Positions 7,094 to 13,824 of a stretch of 30,180 nt of DNA are shown piece after piece (within the stretch, counting starts at the first letter, position 1; the number at the start of each line of letters is the position of its first letter). Below the pieces are notes generated by a model. It did no database searches. It was not told the DNA's origin and worked only from the letters and a program-made list of their open reading frames with translations. Where the stretch lies: IMG/VR virus record IMGVR_UViG_3300023061_000424, positions 1 to 30,180 of that record. One strand, given 5' to 3'. The position numbers and the translations under genes were made by a program. The stretch comes from a virus.

Positions 7094-7768
7094 TTACATT
7101 CTAAATTTTAAATATGGATATTTCTCCCTAAATCTTTGTTTATTAGCACGATAAATTCTATGATAATTTCTAGGAGATTTTTTATTAAATTGTCCTCCAA
7201 TAGTTAAGCTACCTAAATGGACGACTTTCGTATCTGCTTTCGAATATTTTAATCCACTTTCTACAAGTCTTTGTGAATAATCTAAATCTTCAAAAAGAAA
7301 GGGATAAAACTGTTCGTCTACATATCCTATTTTATCTAATGCTTCTTTATCTATTAAAAAGAACCAGCCTAAGAAGACTACATGCGGATGTTGGTTTTTA
7401 TCATAGGCAGATACAACGTGCGAACCACTATCAAATTCTTTTAAACAAGCATCCCACCAACCATCAGAAATTGTTATATCGTCGCTTAGAAGCGCGAAGT
7501 GTGTACAACCGTCTTTTAAACCTTCATCTATGCCAGCATTCCACGAACGAGCTGTCCCACCATTATCATCATTTAGAATAGCTTTAATATTTTCCTGAGA
7601 TTTAAGCCATTTAATTGTTTCTTCTTTCTGTCCATTCTCAATAACGTAAATTTGATAATCACCATTAGTATAATCAACTACGCTTTTTATTAACTCCTTG
7701 AGAATATCAAGCAGATTGAATGTCGGTATGATTACCGCTAGTTTACTCTTCGTTTTTGTTGAATCCAT
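7094..7768 (-). CDS. Family 2 glycosyltransferase (224 aa)
   Basis: It opens LAVIIPTFNLLDILKELIKS (10-29), the GT2 nucleotide-binding unit. Then come YVIENG, GGTARSWNAGIDEGL (70-84) and the FALLSDDITI strand with Asp96/Asp97 as the metal-binding pair. FYPFLFEDLDYSQRLVESG (about 150) is the conserved acceptor-side ED motif. These are the marks of an active GT2 enzyme of rhamnosyltransferase-like type, although the sugar is unknown. The end of the preceding gene overlaps its first 26 bases (7743-7768), showing tight translational coupling. Confidence 0.9.
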   Translation of the reverse strand: MDSTKTKSKLAVIIPTFNLLDILKELIKSVVDYTNGDYQIYVIENGQKEETIKWLKSQENIKAILNDDNGGTARSWNAGIDEGLKDGCTHFALLSDDITISDGWWDACLKEFDSGSHVVSAYDKNQHPHVVFLGWFFLIDKEALDKIGYVDEQFYPFLFEDLDYSQRLVESGLKYSKADTKVVHLGSLTIGGQFNKKSPRNYHRIYRANKQRFREKYPYLKFRM

Positions 7769-8477
7769 ATTTGTTAAAAATTTTAATTAGTTCCTCTGGT
7801 ATTATCACTAAATTTAATTTATTATTACCTAATACGAAAAAATCGTATTTATCTGGTGTTAGGTGAAAGTGAACTGCTTTAATCGGTTTATTAGTCGTTG
7901 GATAACAAGTTTTAATATTCCATTTCTGAAAAGCGTAGGTTGTATTTAATAGCTTAACTCTTTTGCCAAGTGTATCTTTATTTCTATTGATTAATCTCAT
8001 GATACATATTTCTTCATTTACTTTTGTTCTATCTGTATCTTCCTTTAAACTTCTAAAAATATCTTCAGCACCTTTCTTAAAAAACATACTGGCTGAACAA
8101 AGTCGTTCTCTTCTGCCGTAATTCGATAAACCCATATCGTGTCTTTCTAGTTCTAATTCTCCTTCTGTAATTTCGTTCAATTGAAAACAATCAAAGTCAT
8201 GGTACCAATACATCTCATTCTCTTCTATCATCCCTAAATTAAACAGTTCAACAATCACATATATTTTAGTAGTAAAGAAGAAATAATCACAATAATTTTC
8301 ATCTCCAATAACTATCGACTTAACTCCATTATGTTCGTAATCAAAATTAGTAACTAACAGAATATCTTCTCTCTTCCATCCAAGCCTTAAACTATTATCT
8401 ATCTGTATCTTAACTGCCATTTGGTGTTCGGCATTGAACTTCTTGTCTGGACTAATATAAGTAAATAGTTGTTTCAT
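7743..8477 (-). CDS. Putative glycosyltransferase, GT-A-like (244 aa)
   Basis: It reads MKQLFTYISPDKKFNAEHQ, then a central MYWYHDFDCFQLNEI with a DFD acidic triplet like the DxD metal site of GT-A enzymes. YAFQKWNIKTCYP and a late AVHFHLTPDKYDFF contain His residues that could be the C-terminal metal ligand. Phage-encoded proteins with this layout occur among uncharacterised glycosyltransferases. It lies between a methyltransferase-like gene and a GT2 gene, overlapping the latter by 26 bp. The function is inferred. Confidence 0.58.
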   Translation of the reverse strand: MKQLFTYISPDKKFNAEHQMAVKIQIDNSLRLGWKREDILLVTNFDYEHNGVKSIVIGDENYCDYFFFTTKIYVIVELFNLGMIEENEMYWYHDFDCFQLNEITEGELELERHDMGLSNYGRRERLCSASMFFKKGAEDIFRSLKEDTDRTKVNEEICIMRLINRNKDTLGKRVKLLNTTYAFQKWNIKTCYPTTNKPIKAVHFHLTPDKYDFFVLGNNKLNLVIIPEELIKIFNKYGFNKNEE

Positions 8478-8492
8478 ATGTATTATCTCTTA

Positions 8493-9032
8493 TCAAAGTG
8501 AAAAATTAGATAAATCCTTAAAGTTTGACAATACTGTAGTCCGTGGATAAAAATCTGAATCCCACCTATATTTAAACAATGGGAAATATTCTGAATACTT
8601 ATAATACCAATCATTCTTGTCATCCGTATCGTGAACTACGACATATTCAGCATTATTAGCTACACGTCTCATTTCTTCCCTTCTTCTTGGTCCGGGATTA
8701 TGATCAATAAATACTATTCCCCAATTTCCAGTTAAATCTAAAGCATCCCAATCACTCTTTTCTACAAAATTAACTTCGTGATAATCATAGCCATTATCTT
8801 TCTCTCTCTCATCATCATAAATCCAAAAATCTTTATATTCTTTCTTATTCTCGTAAGAAACTAATTTTCGTTTTGTATTAAAACATGCCCAGTGTAAAAA
8901 TGGCGTAGAGAATAAGCCTGTACCTAATTCTAAGACTGGTCCAGCTGTTAACTCTAAAACCTTCATTAATACAGGTAAGTGAGAACCACCGCCAACGTGG
9001 CAATGGGATTTTAAAGTCTTCATAGTTGACAT
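8493..9032 (-). CDS. Methyltransferase-like protein, paralogue of 5916-6422 (179 aa)
   Basis: It contains GPVLELGTGLFSTPFLHW (motif I of a SAM-binding fold), KRKLVSYENKKEY, YHEVNFVEKSDW, WGIVFIDHNPGPRR and YVVVHDTDD. It shares these blocks in order with 5916-6422 and is about 10 residues longer, mainly by an insert after the second strand (WIYDDEREKDNGYD). A class I methyltransferase role is likely, and duplication within the cluster suggests two related acceptor positions. The leader has no ribosome site (AATATAAAAATTATG). Confidence 0.7.
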   Translation of the reverse strand: MSTMKTLKSHCHVGGGSHLPVLMKVLELTAGPVLELGTGLFSTPFLHWACFNTKRKLVSYENKKEYKDFWIYDDEREKDNGYDYHEVNFVEKSDWDALDLTGNWGIVFIDHNPGPRRREEMRRVANNAEYVVVHDTDDKNDWYYKYSEYFPLFKYRWDSDFYPRTTVLSNFKDLSNFSL

Positions 9033-9037
9033 AATTT

Positions 9038-9568
9038 TTATATTATTTTTTTAAATTTTGCGTATATCTTTTTAAATTTTACTTCTGCTTTTCCCTCTAA
9101 TTTAAAGCCATTATTCTCAATAAGTTCTATTAACTCTTCCTGATTCCAATTATTATAGTGAAACGATTCTACTATTTTCTGTGGTAGCGGAGCCACTATA
9201 TATAGATATTCCTTTATTACTCGACTAGCTTCCTTAAGCGCCAACTCCGGAAACTCAAAATGCTCTAAAACATCACCCATAAAAGCAGACTCAAACTGCC
9301 TATCTACAAATGGCAGTTTGTAGGCATCCCCCAGTATAATATCAACACCTCTTTTTTTAGCAGCCTTGATTGCGTATGGTTCATTATCTATTCCTGTTAT
9401 GCCTGTTAAAGACACTAATAATCCTTCACCTGCTCCTATGTCGAGAACGTCCTTGCCTTTTATCCATTCTGCAACATTATCAACATGTTCTTTGTAGGCA
9501 CCATTTCTATTATACCATTTGAAATGATAGCCACCATATTTTTTATATTTCGAGAATCTTATTTGCAT
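9038..9568 (-). CDS. Class I SAM methyltransferase (Methyltransf_11-like, 176 aa)
   Basis: I choose the ATG at 9568 over an in-frame GTG at 9595. The ATG follows the stop of the upstream gene by a few bases in the preferred AATATG context, while the GTG would overlap that gene by 22 bp. Motif I is DVLDIGAGEG (40-49), the acidic strand is GITGIDNEPYAI, and IILGDAYKLPF plus MGDVLEHFEFPELALKEASR are the classic motifs of small-molecule methyltransferases. YLYIVAPLPQKIVESFHYNN forms the end of the substrate side. It probably methylates a sugar or lipid made by the cluster. Confidence 0.85.
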   Translation of the reverse strand: MQIRFSKYKKYGGYHFKWYNRNGAYKEHVDNVAEWIKGKDVLDIGAGEGLLVSLTGITGIDNEPYAIKAAKKRGVDIILGDAYKLPFVDRQFESAFMGDVLEHFEFPELALKEASRVIKEYLYIVAPLPQKIVESFHYNNWNQEELIELIENNGFKLEGKAEVKFKKIYAKFKKII

Positions 9569-9573
9569 ATTGA

Positions 9574-10398
9574 TTAAATATTGTCTTTTTCCCACTTAGG
9601 TAATAATTCATTCTTATAATAATCTTCAAACATATTTATTGATGCCATCCAACTTGCTTCTCTATTAGACGGATTTTCTGGAGAACCCTCCTGATGCGTT
9701 CTAGAGAACGATCGATGTTTGTGACTATAAAATGTGTTTTTTGTTAATAAAAGTTTTCCTCCAGCTTTCCATACTGCCATACAAACTTCTACAGAGTCCT
9801 GATAGGTTGGTCCGAAAATATCTGTTCTTAATTCTCCTATTAGTTCATCCCACAATTTTTTTGGCATTACCCAAAAACTGCCCTGGATTGCTTGGTTTTC
9901 ATCTACCATAATATCTGCTCTTTTTCTTGTTTTACTTCTCCATTTCTGTCCAGAGAATTTACGAATACCATTTCCCATGTCTTGAATAACTAATCTCTCA
10001 TAGTCTACATAACCATGTTCTTTCATTATTTCCCACTTAACAGGATCTAAAAAATATCTACGAGGAGAAATTATTGTATTTGGTAAACATTCGTCTGTAA
10101 GGATTCGATCATACCCTTTTCCAAATAAACAGTGCTCGTCAAGTCTTCCTACAAACTCACCTCTAGCAATGGCCATACCTGCGTTTATAGCGCCCCTCAT
10201 GCCACGATTGGACCCTAAGTGGACTATCCTAACCCTCCTGTCGCTTTTAAGCGGTATTTGTGGCCATCTAGCGTCAAGTACAACTATAACCTCTAAAGCG
10301 TCACCAAGCTCCGAACTCTCTAATAAAGAGTCGACTGTTTGTTGCAGATACTGATCTGCATATGATGGAATTACTACGGATAATTTTATATCACTCAT
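9574..10398 (-). CDS. Family 2 glycosyltransferase (274 aa)
   Basis: The N-terminus LSVVIPSYADQYLQQTVDSL is the GT2 opening motif. VIVVLDARWP and SNRGMRGAINAGMAIARG (63-80) continue the nucleotide-binding half. FVGRLDEHC (82-90) is the metal-binding strand, with Asp87 and Glu88, similar in form to IIKCDAHC of the enzyme at 1896-2891. The acceptor half has IQGSFWVMPKKLWDEL and TYQDSVEVCMAVWKAGGKLL. It is the first gene of the sugar cluster, after a 110-nt untranslated stretch with a predicted pseudoknot. Confidence 0.88.
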   Translation of the reverse strand: MSDIKLSVVIPSYADQYLQQTVDSLLESSELGDALEVIVVLDARWPQIPLKSDRRVRIVHLGSNRGMRGAINAGMAIARGEFVGRLDEHCLFGKGYDRILTDECLPNTIISPRRYFLDPVKWEIMKEHGYVDYERLVIQDMGNGIRKFSGQKWRSKTRKRADIMVDENQAIQGSFWVMPKKLWDELIGELRTDIFGPTYQDSVEVCMAVWKAGGKLLLTKNTFYSHKHRSFSRTHQEGSPENPSNREASWMASINMFEDYYKNELLPKWEKDNI

Positions 10399-10431
10399 AT
10401 TTATTTTTATATTATTTATTTACATAACAAA

Positions 10432-10500
10432 GTAGAGCACCCCAAATACAGGGGACCGTGAGGAACCTGCACTTGAAAATGCTCTACGCTGTTCACGGTC
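10432..10500 (-). ncRNA. Intergenic RNA with interleaved 8-bp pairings (pseudoknot)
   Basis: Two perfect 8-bp complementarities are interleaved. GACCGTGA (10454-10461) pairs with TCACGGTC (10493-10500), and GTAGAGCA (10432-10439) pairs with TGCTCTAC (10480-10487). A small CCC/GGG hairpin (10441-10443 with 10451-10453) lies between them. In the minus-strand RNA the order is stem 1, 5-nt linker, stem 2, 18-nt segment, stem 1', hairpin, stem 2', which cannot fold without a pseudoknot if both stems form. It sits between the holin-like gene and the first glycosyltransferase. No known riboswitch or ribozyme class fits. Confidence 0.65.
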
Positions 10501-10508
10501 ATTATATT

Positions 10509-10712
10509 TTATTTTTTTCCAATACCCAATTTAGCCATTCCACCCTTAAAAATACTTACGACTACACTCTCTTTTCTACCTAATAAATAGGCAACTAACG
10601 CAGTTAATACTGGAACTAATACTTCTACACTCTCACCTATATATAATAGCACAAGTACACCGACTAAACAGATAGCCGTAATTGTGCCAATAATAGCATC
10701 AATTTTTAACAT
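10509..10712 (-). CDS. Holin-like two-span membrane protein (67 aa)
   Basis: Two hydrophobic segments are visible, IIGTITAICLVGVLVLLYIG (about 7-26) and VEVLVPVLTALVAYLLG (about 29-45). A Lys-rich tail (GGMAKLGIGKK) follows. Size, topology and position next to a probable cell-wall-active peptidase and an XhlA-like protein fit a holin that opens the cytoplasmic membrane at lysis. Membrane peptides of this size are not specific, so the call rests mainly on context. The gene contains a near-copy of the phage promoter motif in its codons. Confidence 0.6.
   Translation of the reverse strand: MLKIDAIIGTITAICLVGVLVLLYIGESVEVLVPVLTALVAYLLGRKESVVVSIFKGGMAKLGIGKK
10643..10657 (-). promoter_or_regulatory. 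Possible extended -10 promoter inside the holin-like gene
   Basis: The minus strand reads TACTTGTGCTATTATATATA, differing in one base from the promoter block at 1863-1883 (TATTAT instead of TATAAT). It would start RNA about 240 nt ahead of the first glycosyltransferase gene, passing through the pseudoknot region. Because it is translated as LVLLYIG, chance similarity in AT-rich coding sequence remains possible. Confidence 0.35.
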
Positions 10713-10732
10713 ATTGTTTTTATTATTAATAA

Positions 10733-11764
10733 TTAGAACAAACCACCCTTGGGCAATTTATTATATAATTCTGTACTAATTGTAAGACCACTTCCATTGT
10801 TAGTCTGTACGTAAATAGAAGCAGATGGTTCTCTCTCTTTTGTTAATTCAAGTAATTTACCATTGACTAGAACGCCTTTTCTACCAACTCCAGCTCCCTC
10901 TATTATAAATTTCTTTTCATTTTTAGCTAATACACCCTGTACTTCTGGATCATTAGTAGCTTCAGTAATATTTGGCTTATCTATTACTAGCCATGGGTTA
11001 AATTGATATAACTTATTAAAATAATCATGTCTTAGTTTTTGCCAACCATCTGGATGAAGTTCATCTTCCTTTCTCTCGCCCCAACTGTTTGGAGTTGCTA
11101 TGTATTTACCTTTTTCATCTATTCCGAATTTCCCATAATATATACAGTGTCCGTTAATTCTATCAGATGGAGTTGGTTCATTTGTTCTCCATGAACCATT
11201 ATTACCTACATACACGCCCCCAACGACACCATAATTATCTCTTATAGCCATCGCGAATAAATCCATATTATCTCTTGCTTCTATAACTCTATATTCTTTA
11301 GCTTGTAATACCTTTGCTATTTTATCTATTTCTTCGTTCTTCCATGATAATTCTCTCATAAAATCTTCTGTTGGTAATTTTTCATTTTTATATGAAGAAA
11401 CTAAACTCTCATAGACAGCTCCCCAATTAACACATAGTTTGAAAATATCGCGGATATAGGCTCCACCATTTGGTAAAAATATCTGAGAATAAAGACTTTT
11501 AGCTGATACTTCTATATACTCTTTAAGTTCAACTAAGTTTAATATACCAAAATAATAACTTCCCCCCTGCCCAGTGCATGAAAGGCTCTGTCCCTGATTC
11601 TTAATTGGTAAAGTAAAATTTAATTCCTTTTCAATATCATATCCTTTATTCCAATCGACTGGTGCTGCACCTAAAGCAACATCTTCATATTTTTTATCAC
11701 GGAGATCTAGCGGGTCTTGAAAACACGCATCATTTATTTGTTTTTTCCAAAATTTCATATTCAT
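10733..11764 (-). CDS. Papain-like (C1) cysteine peptidase, possibly a lysis enzyme (343 aa)
   Basis: LPIKNQGQSLSCTGQG (53-67) aligns with the papain box KNQGxCGSCWAF, placing the catalytic Cys at 63 and the oxyanion Gln at 57. The His is in INGHCIYYGKFG (His206) and the Asn in YIATPNSWGE (Asn226), so the Cys-His-Asn set is complete. This is unusual for a phage. A C-terminal 70-residue extension follows. Placement between an XhlA-like and a holin-like gene suggests cell-wall peptide cleavage at lysis; virion-protein processing is the alternative. No signal peptide is seen, so export would need the holin. Confidence 0.78.
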   Translation of the reverse strand: MNMKFWKKQINDACFQDPLDLRDKKYEDVALGAAPVDWNKGYDIEKELNFTLPIKNQGQSLSCTGQGGSYYFGILNLVELKEYIEVSAKSLYSQIFLPNGGAYIRDIFKLCVNWGAVYESLVSSYKNEKLPTEDFMRELSWKNEEIDKIAKVLQAKEYRVIEARDNMDLFAMAIRDNYGVVGGVYVGNNGSWRTNEPTPSDRINGHCIYYGKFGIDEKGKYIATPNSWGERKEDELHPDGWQKLRHDYFNKLYQFNPWLVIDKPNITEATNDPEVQGVLAKNEKKFIIEGAGVGRKGVLVNGKLLELTKEREPSASIYVQTNNGSGLTISTELYNKLPKGGLF

Positions 11765-11773
11765 ATTTTTAAA

Positions 11774-12037
11774 TTATGATAATTGTAAATATGCTTTTCC
11801 TATTAAGGCTATTAAGCCTATTAAAAATGTACCACCAGCAATCGCTCCTGCCCAAAGTAAAAATCTTTCTGCCCATTGTGTATCATTCTTGGCGTATATT
11901 TTATCAGCTGAAGATATCCAACTATCAATTTTTTTCATAATAACACTGTGTTCAACTGTATTTTGGTCAGACCCTTCTTTAAGATATTCAATATCTTTTT
12001 GTAACTTTGTCATAGTAATTTCTAATTTATCGTCCAT
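11774..12037 (-). CDS. XhlA-like small membrane protein with coiled coil (87 aa)
   Basis: The N-terminal half is a charged helix with heptad-like spacing (LEITMTKLQKDIEYLKEG). The C-terminal half is one hydrophobic span, FLLWAGAIAGGTFLIGLIAL (about 63-82). This coiled-coil-plus-anchor layout matches haemolysin XhlA-type proteins that assist holins in Gram-positive phages. It lies immediately upstream of the papain-like peptidase and holin-like genes, so a lysis cassette is likely. The family match is judged by layout only. Confidence 0.55.
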   Translation of the reverse strand: MDDKLEITMTKLQKDIEYLKEGSDQNTVEHSVIMKKIDSWISSADKIYAKNDTQWAERFLLWAGAIAGGTFLIGLIALIGKAYLQLS

Positions 12038-12102
12038 TTGTTTAATCTAAAAATTAATCAATGCTTCAGTGCTTATGAAAAACAATTCAGCAAATTCTTA
12101 TA

Positions 12103-12132
12103 TCTAGGGGTAGGTTCTAAGCTACCCCTAGA
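12103..12132 (-). terminator. Perfect 11-bp hairpin after the Ser-rich protein gene
   Basis: TCTAGGGGTAG (12103-12113) pairs perfectly with CTACCCCTAGA (12122-12132) around an 8-nt loop. It lies 21 bp past the stop of 12153-13175. There is no T-tract on the minus strand, so it may slow or partly end transcription, or protect the mRNA end, rather than act as a textbook terminator. Confidence 0.5.
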
Positions 12133-12152
12133 CACTAACATCTTTGATAATA

Positions 12153-13175
12153 CTAAAAACTTGGTGAAACTGAAGGACTAATTGACGGACTGAGTGACGG
12201 AGATATAGACTGACTATATGACGGAGAGATAGACGGACTGAGTGACGGACTAATAGACGGACTAAGTGACGGAGATAATGAAGTAGAAGGACTTACTGAA
12301 GAACTTATTGATGGAGATAATGAAGTAGATGAACTGAGAGAAGGACTATGTGAATTCGGTGGACTTACTGACGGACTAATCGAAGCTGAAATAGAAGAAC
12401 TAATCGATGGACTTAATGAGGTAGATACTGACGAACTGATTGACGAAGATAAGGAAGGACTGAGTGACTGAGAAGCACTAACTGAAGGACTAATTGAAGG
12501 ACTAATTGATGGAGAGATAGATGGACTCAAAGAAGCTGAAGGGCTAGTTGATGTAGATGGAGAAGTACTCGCAGAAGTAGAAATCCATAAATTAGGTTTA
12601 CTATAAAATATTTTTCTAGCATCCCTAAGTTCTATGTAGTTAATAGACATATTATCATTAGCTGCATTAGAAACATACATTGGTGTTAATGATTGTCTTG
12701 GAACTTTGGTGAAGTGAGAAGCTACCTTTCTTCCACCCACCCAAAAATCTACTCTATCTATTGACCAAACAATTTTATAGTCTACTTGAGCATTCGTCCA
12801 ACTTGCATCCCACTCTAATGTGGTTGACTCAGATGTCATGCTACTATCGCCATACGATCTTGCATAAAAACTGGTACCGCTAATATAAAAATAAGCGGAA
12901 TTTCTGTTTTTAATAGCTCTAGAATAAAAACCCCAGATTCTAGTATCTCCTGCTGTAGGTGCAGTAGGGATTGTCATACCATAAATTAATTCTCCAAACA
13001 TAAACATGGTTGTAGAATTAACGCTACCTGAACTCGCTGAACCAGAATTTATCCTAATTTTCCCATTAACACAATCGATTGTGCCGGAGATCGTCTTAAA
13101 AAAACTGTCATCATATCCGTAGATATAAGGGTCATAGAATAAGTGACCTTTGTCACTAATTATTGTTGCATCCAT
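12153..13175 (-). CDS. Virion-type protein: lectin-like domain plus long Ser-rich repeat tail (340 aa)
   Basis: Residues 1 to about 195 look like a beta-sandwich of the concanavalin/LamG type (VDYKIVWSIDRVDFWVGGRK near 131-150, preceded by RIWGFYSRAIKNRNSAYFYI). Residues about 199-340 are a low-complexity tail in which at least every second residue is serine, in units such as SPSI, SPSL and SSSI, ending SPSVSPSF. It carries no enzymatic motif and no signal peptide or anchor. It follows the head genes, so a surface or fibre protein is likely. The tail resembles O-glycosylated serine-rich repeats of bacterial adhesins, and the nearby glycosyltransferase cluster makes that worth testing. Confidence 0.65.
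   Translation of the reverse strand: MDATIISDKGHLFYDPYIYGYDDSFFKTISGTIDCVNGKIRINSGSASSGSVNSTTMFMFGELIYGMTIPTAPTAGDTRIWGFYSRAIKNRNSAYFYISGTSFYARSYGDSSMTSESTTLEWDASWTNAQVDYKIVWSIDRVDFWVGGRKVASHFTKVPRQSLTPMYVSNAANDNMSINYIELRDARKIFYSKPNLWISTSASTSPSTSTSPSASLSPSISPSISPSISPSVSASQSLSPSLSSSISSSVSTSLSPSISSSISASISPSVSPPNSHSPSLSSSTSLSPSISSSVSPSTSLSPSLSPSISPSLSPSISPSYSQSISPSLSPSISPSVSPSF
12156..12581 (-). repeat. Imperfect 12-bp coding repeat (Ser-Pro-Ser-Ile/Leu units)
   Basis: Within the gene, DNA such as GACGGACTGAGT and GACGGACTAATA on the plus strand recurs in 12-bp steps across about 425 bp. It encodes four-residue units in which positions 1 and 3 are Ser. The copies differ by codon choice, so expansion and contraction with later drift are likely. 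Tail length may vary between related phages. Confidence 0.85.
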
Positions 13176-13200
13176 ATAGGTTAATAACTATCGATTAATT

Positions 13201-13758
13201 TTATGCATTTTCATTTGATTTTTTGGTATCTTCGATGATTTCGGCATCTACTACTTCTGGGGTTTCTTCTACTTCTTCAACTTCTACTTCATCAGCTACT
13301 ACTTCTTCTTTTTCTACTTTTGGCTTAGAAGATTTCTTATTTTTAGCAGAACTAATTAGCTCTTTAATCGCTTTTTTAGTCATCTCTTTTGCCATCTCTT
13401 TAGCAGTTTCTTTAATGATTTCCTTTTGCTCCTTGGTTAGTTGAACTGGTGCTTTATCACCAACAACTTTTCCAACATGGCCATAGTCAATTTCAGTAAT
13501 TTGATGTGGTGGTTCACTGCTAGTTTTATTTTCAGTAAATTTATCTGCACCATCATCGCCTTCCATAATAAAATCTTGACCAAATCTTGGATGTTTTTTC
13601 ATTAATTCAACCGTTTCTTCATTATTAATTTGTACGATACCATCTTCAAATTTAGCATACAAACCAGGTACAGACTCTTTACCAGCAAGCTGATTAGAGG
13701 GAATACCAGGTTTTAAAACAACTCGATAATTTTGTTGATTACTTATAAACGTTGTCAT
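13201..13758 (-). CDS. Conserved head-module protein with acidic tail (185 aa), unknown role
   Basis: The first 65 residues are compact (NYRVVLKPGIPSNQLAGKES, then GLYAKFEDGIVQINNEETVELMKKHPRFGQDF), a pattern I associate with small proteins next to phage capsid genes. The rest is a Lys-rich helix (about 105-140) followed by an acidic, Glu/Val-rich end (EEVVADEVEVEEVEETPEVV). The change from basic to acidic suggests a flexible assembly or connector protein. It follows the decoration-like gene after a GC-rich hairpin. No function can be named with confidence. Confidence 0.6.
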   Translation of the reverse strand: MTTFISNQQNYRVVLKPGIPSNQLAGKESVPGLYAKFEDGIVQINNEETVELMKKHPRFGQDFIMEGDDGADKFTENKTSSEPPHQITEIDYGHVGKVVGDKAPVQLTKEQKEIIKETAKEMAKEMTKKAIKELISSAKNKKSSKPKVEKEEVVADEVEVEEVEETPEVVDAEIIEDTKKSNENA

Positions 13759-13795
13759 ATTTTTTTCTTCATAATAATAAATTAATATTACAAGC

Positions 13796-13815
13796 GGAGG
13801 GGTTTTACCCCCTCC
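13796..13815 (-). terminator. GC-rich hairpin between head genes
   Basis: GGAGGGG (13796-13802) pairs with CCCCTCC (13809-13815) around a 6-nt loop, 10 bp past the stop of the 242-residue protein. There is no downstream T-tract. It resembles the stable stems after the capsid gene and after the Ser-rich protein gene, so mRNA 3'-end protection or partial termination is plausible. Confidence 0.45.
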
Positions 13816-13824
13816 ACAAATAAT

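Noticed and set aside
10432-10500. HDV-like ribozyme
   Set aside because: The order of pairings (stem 1, stem 2, stem 1', hairpin, stem 2') matches the HDV fold. However, only one G separates the last hairpin from stem 2', so there is no room for the catalytic C and A-rich joining strand, and no clear P3 exists.
12156-12581. CRISPR-like periodic repeat
   Set aside because: The 12-bp periodicity is within one open frame encoding Ser-rich units; there are no separate repeats and spacers.
13223-13444. Plus-strand Ser/Thr-rich frame
   Set aside because: Antisense of the acidic Glu/Val tail of the 13201-13758 gene; low complexity and no independent signals.
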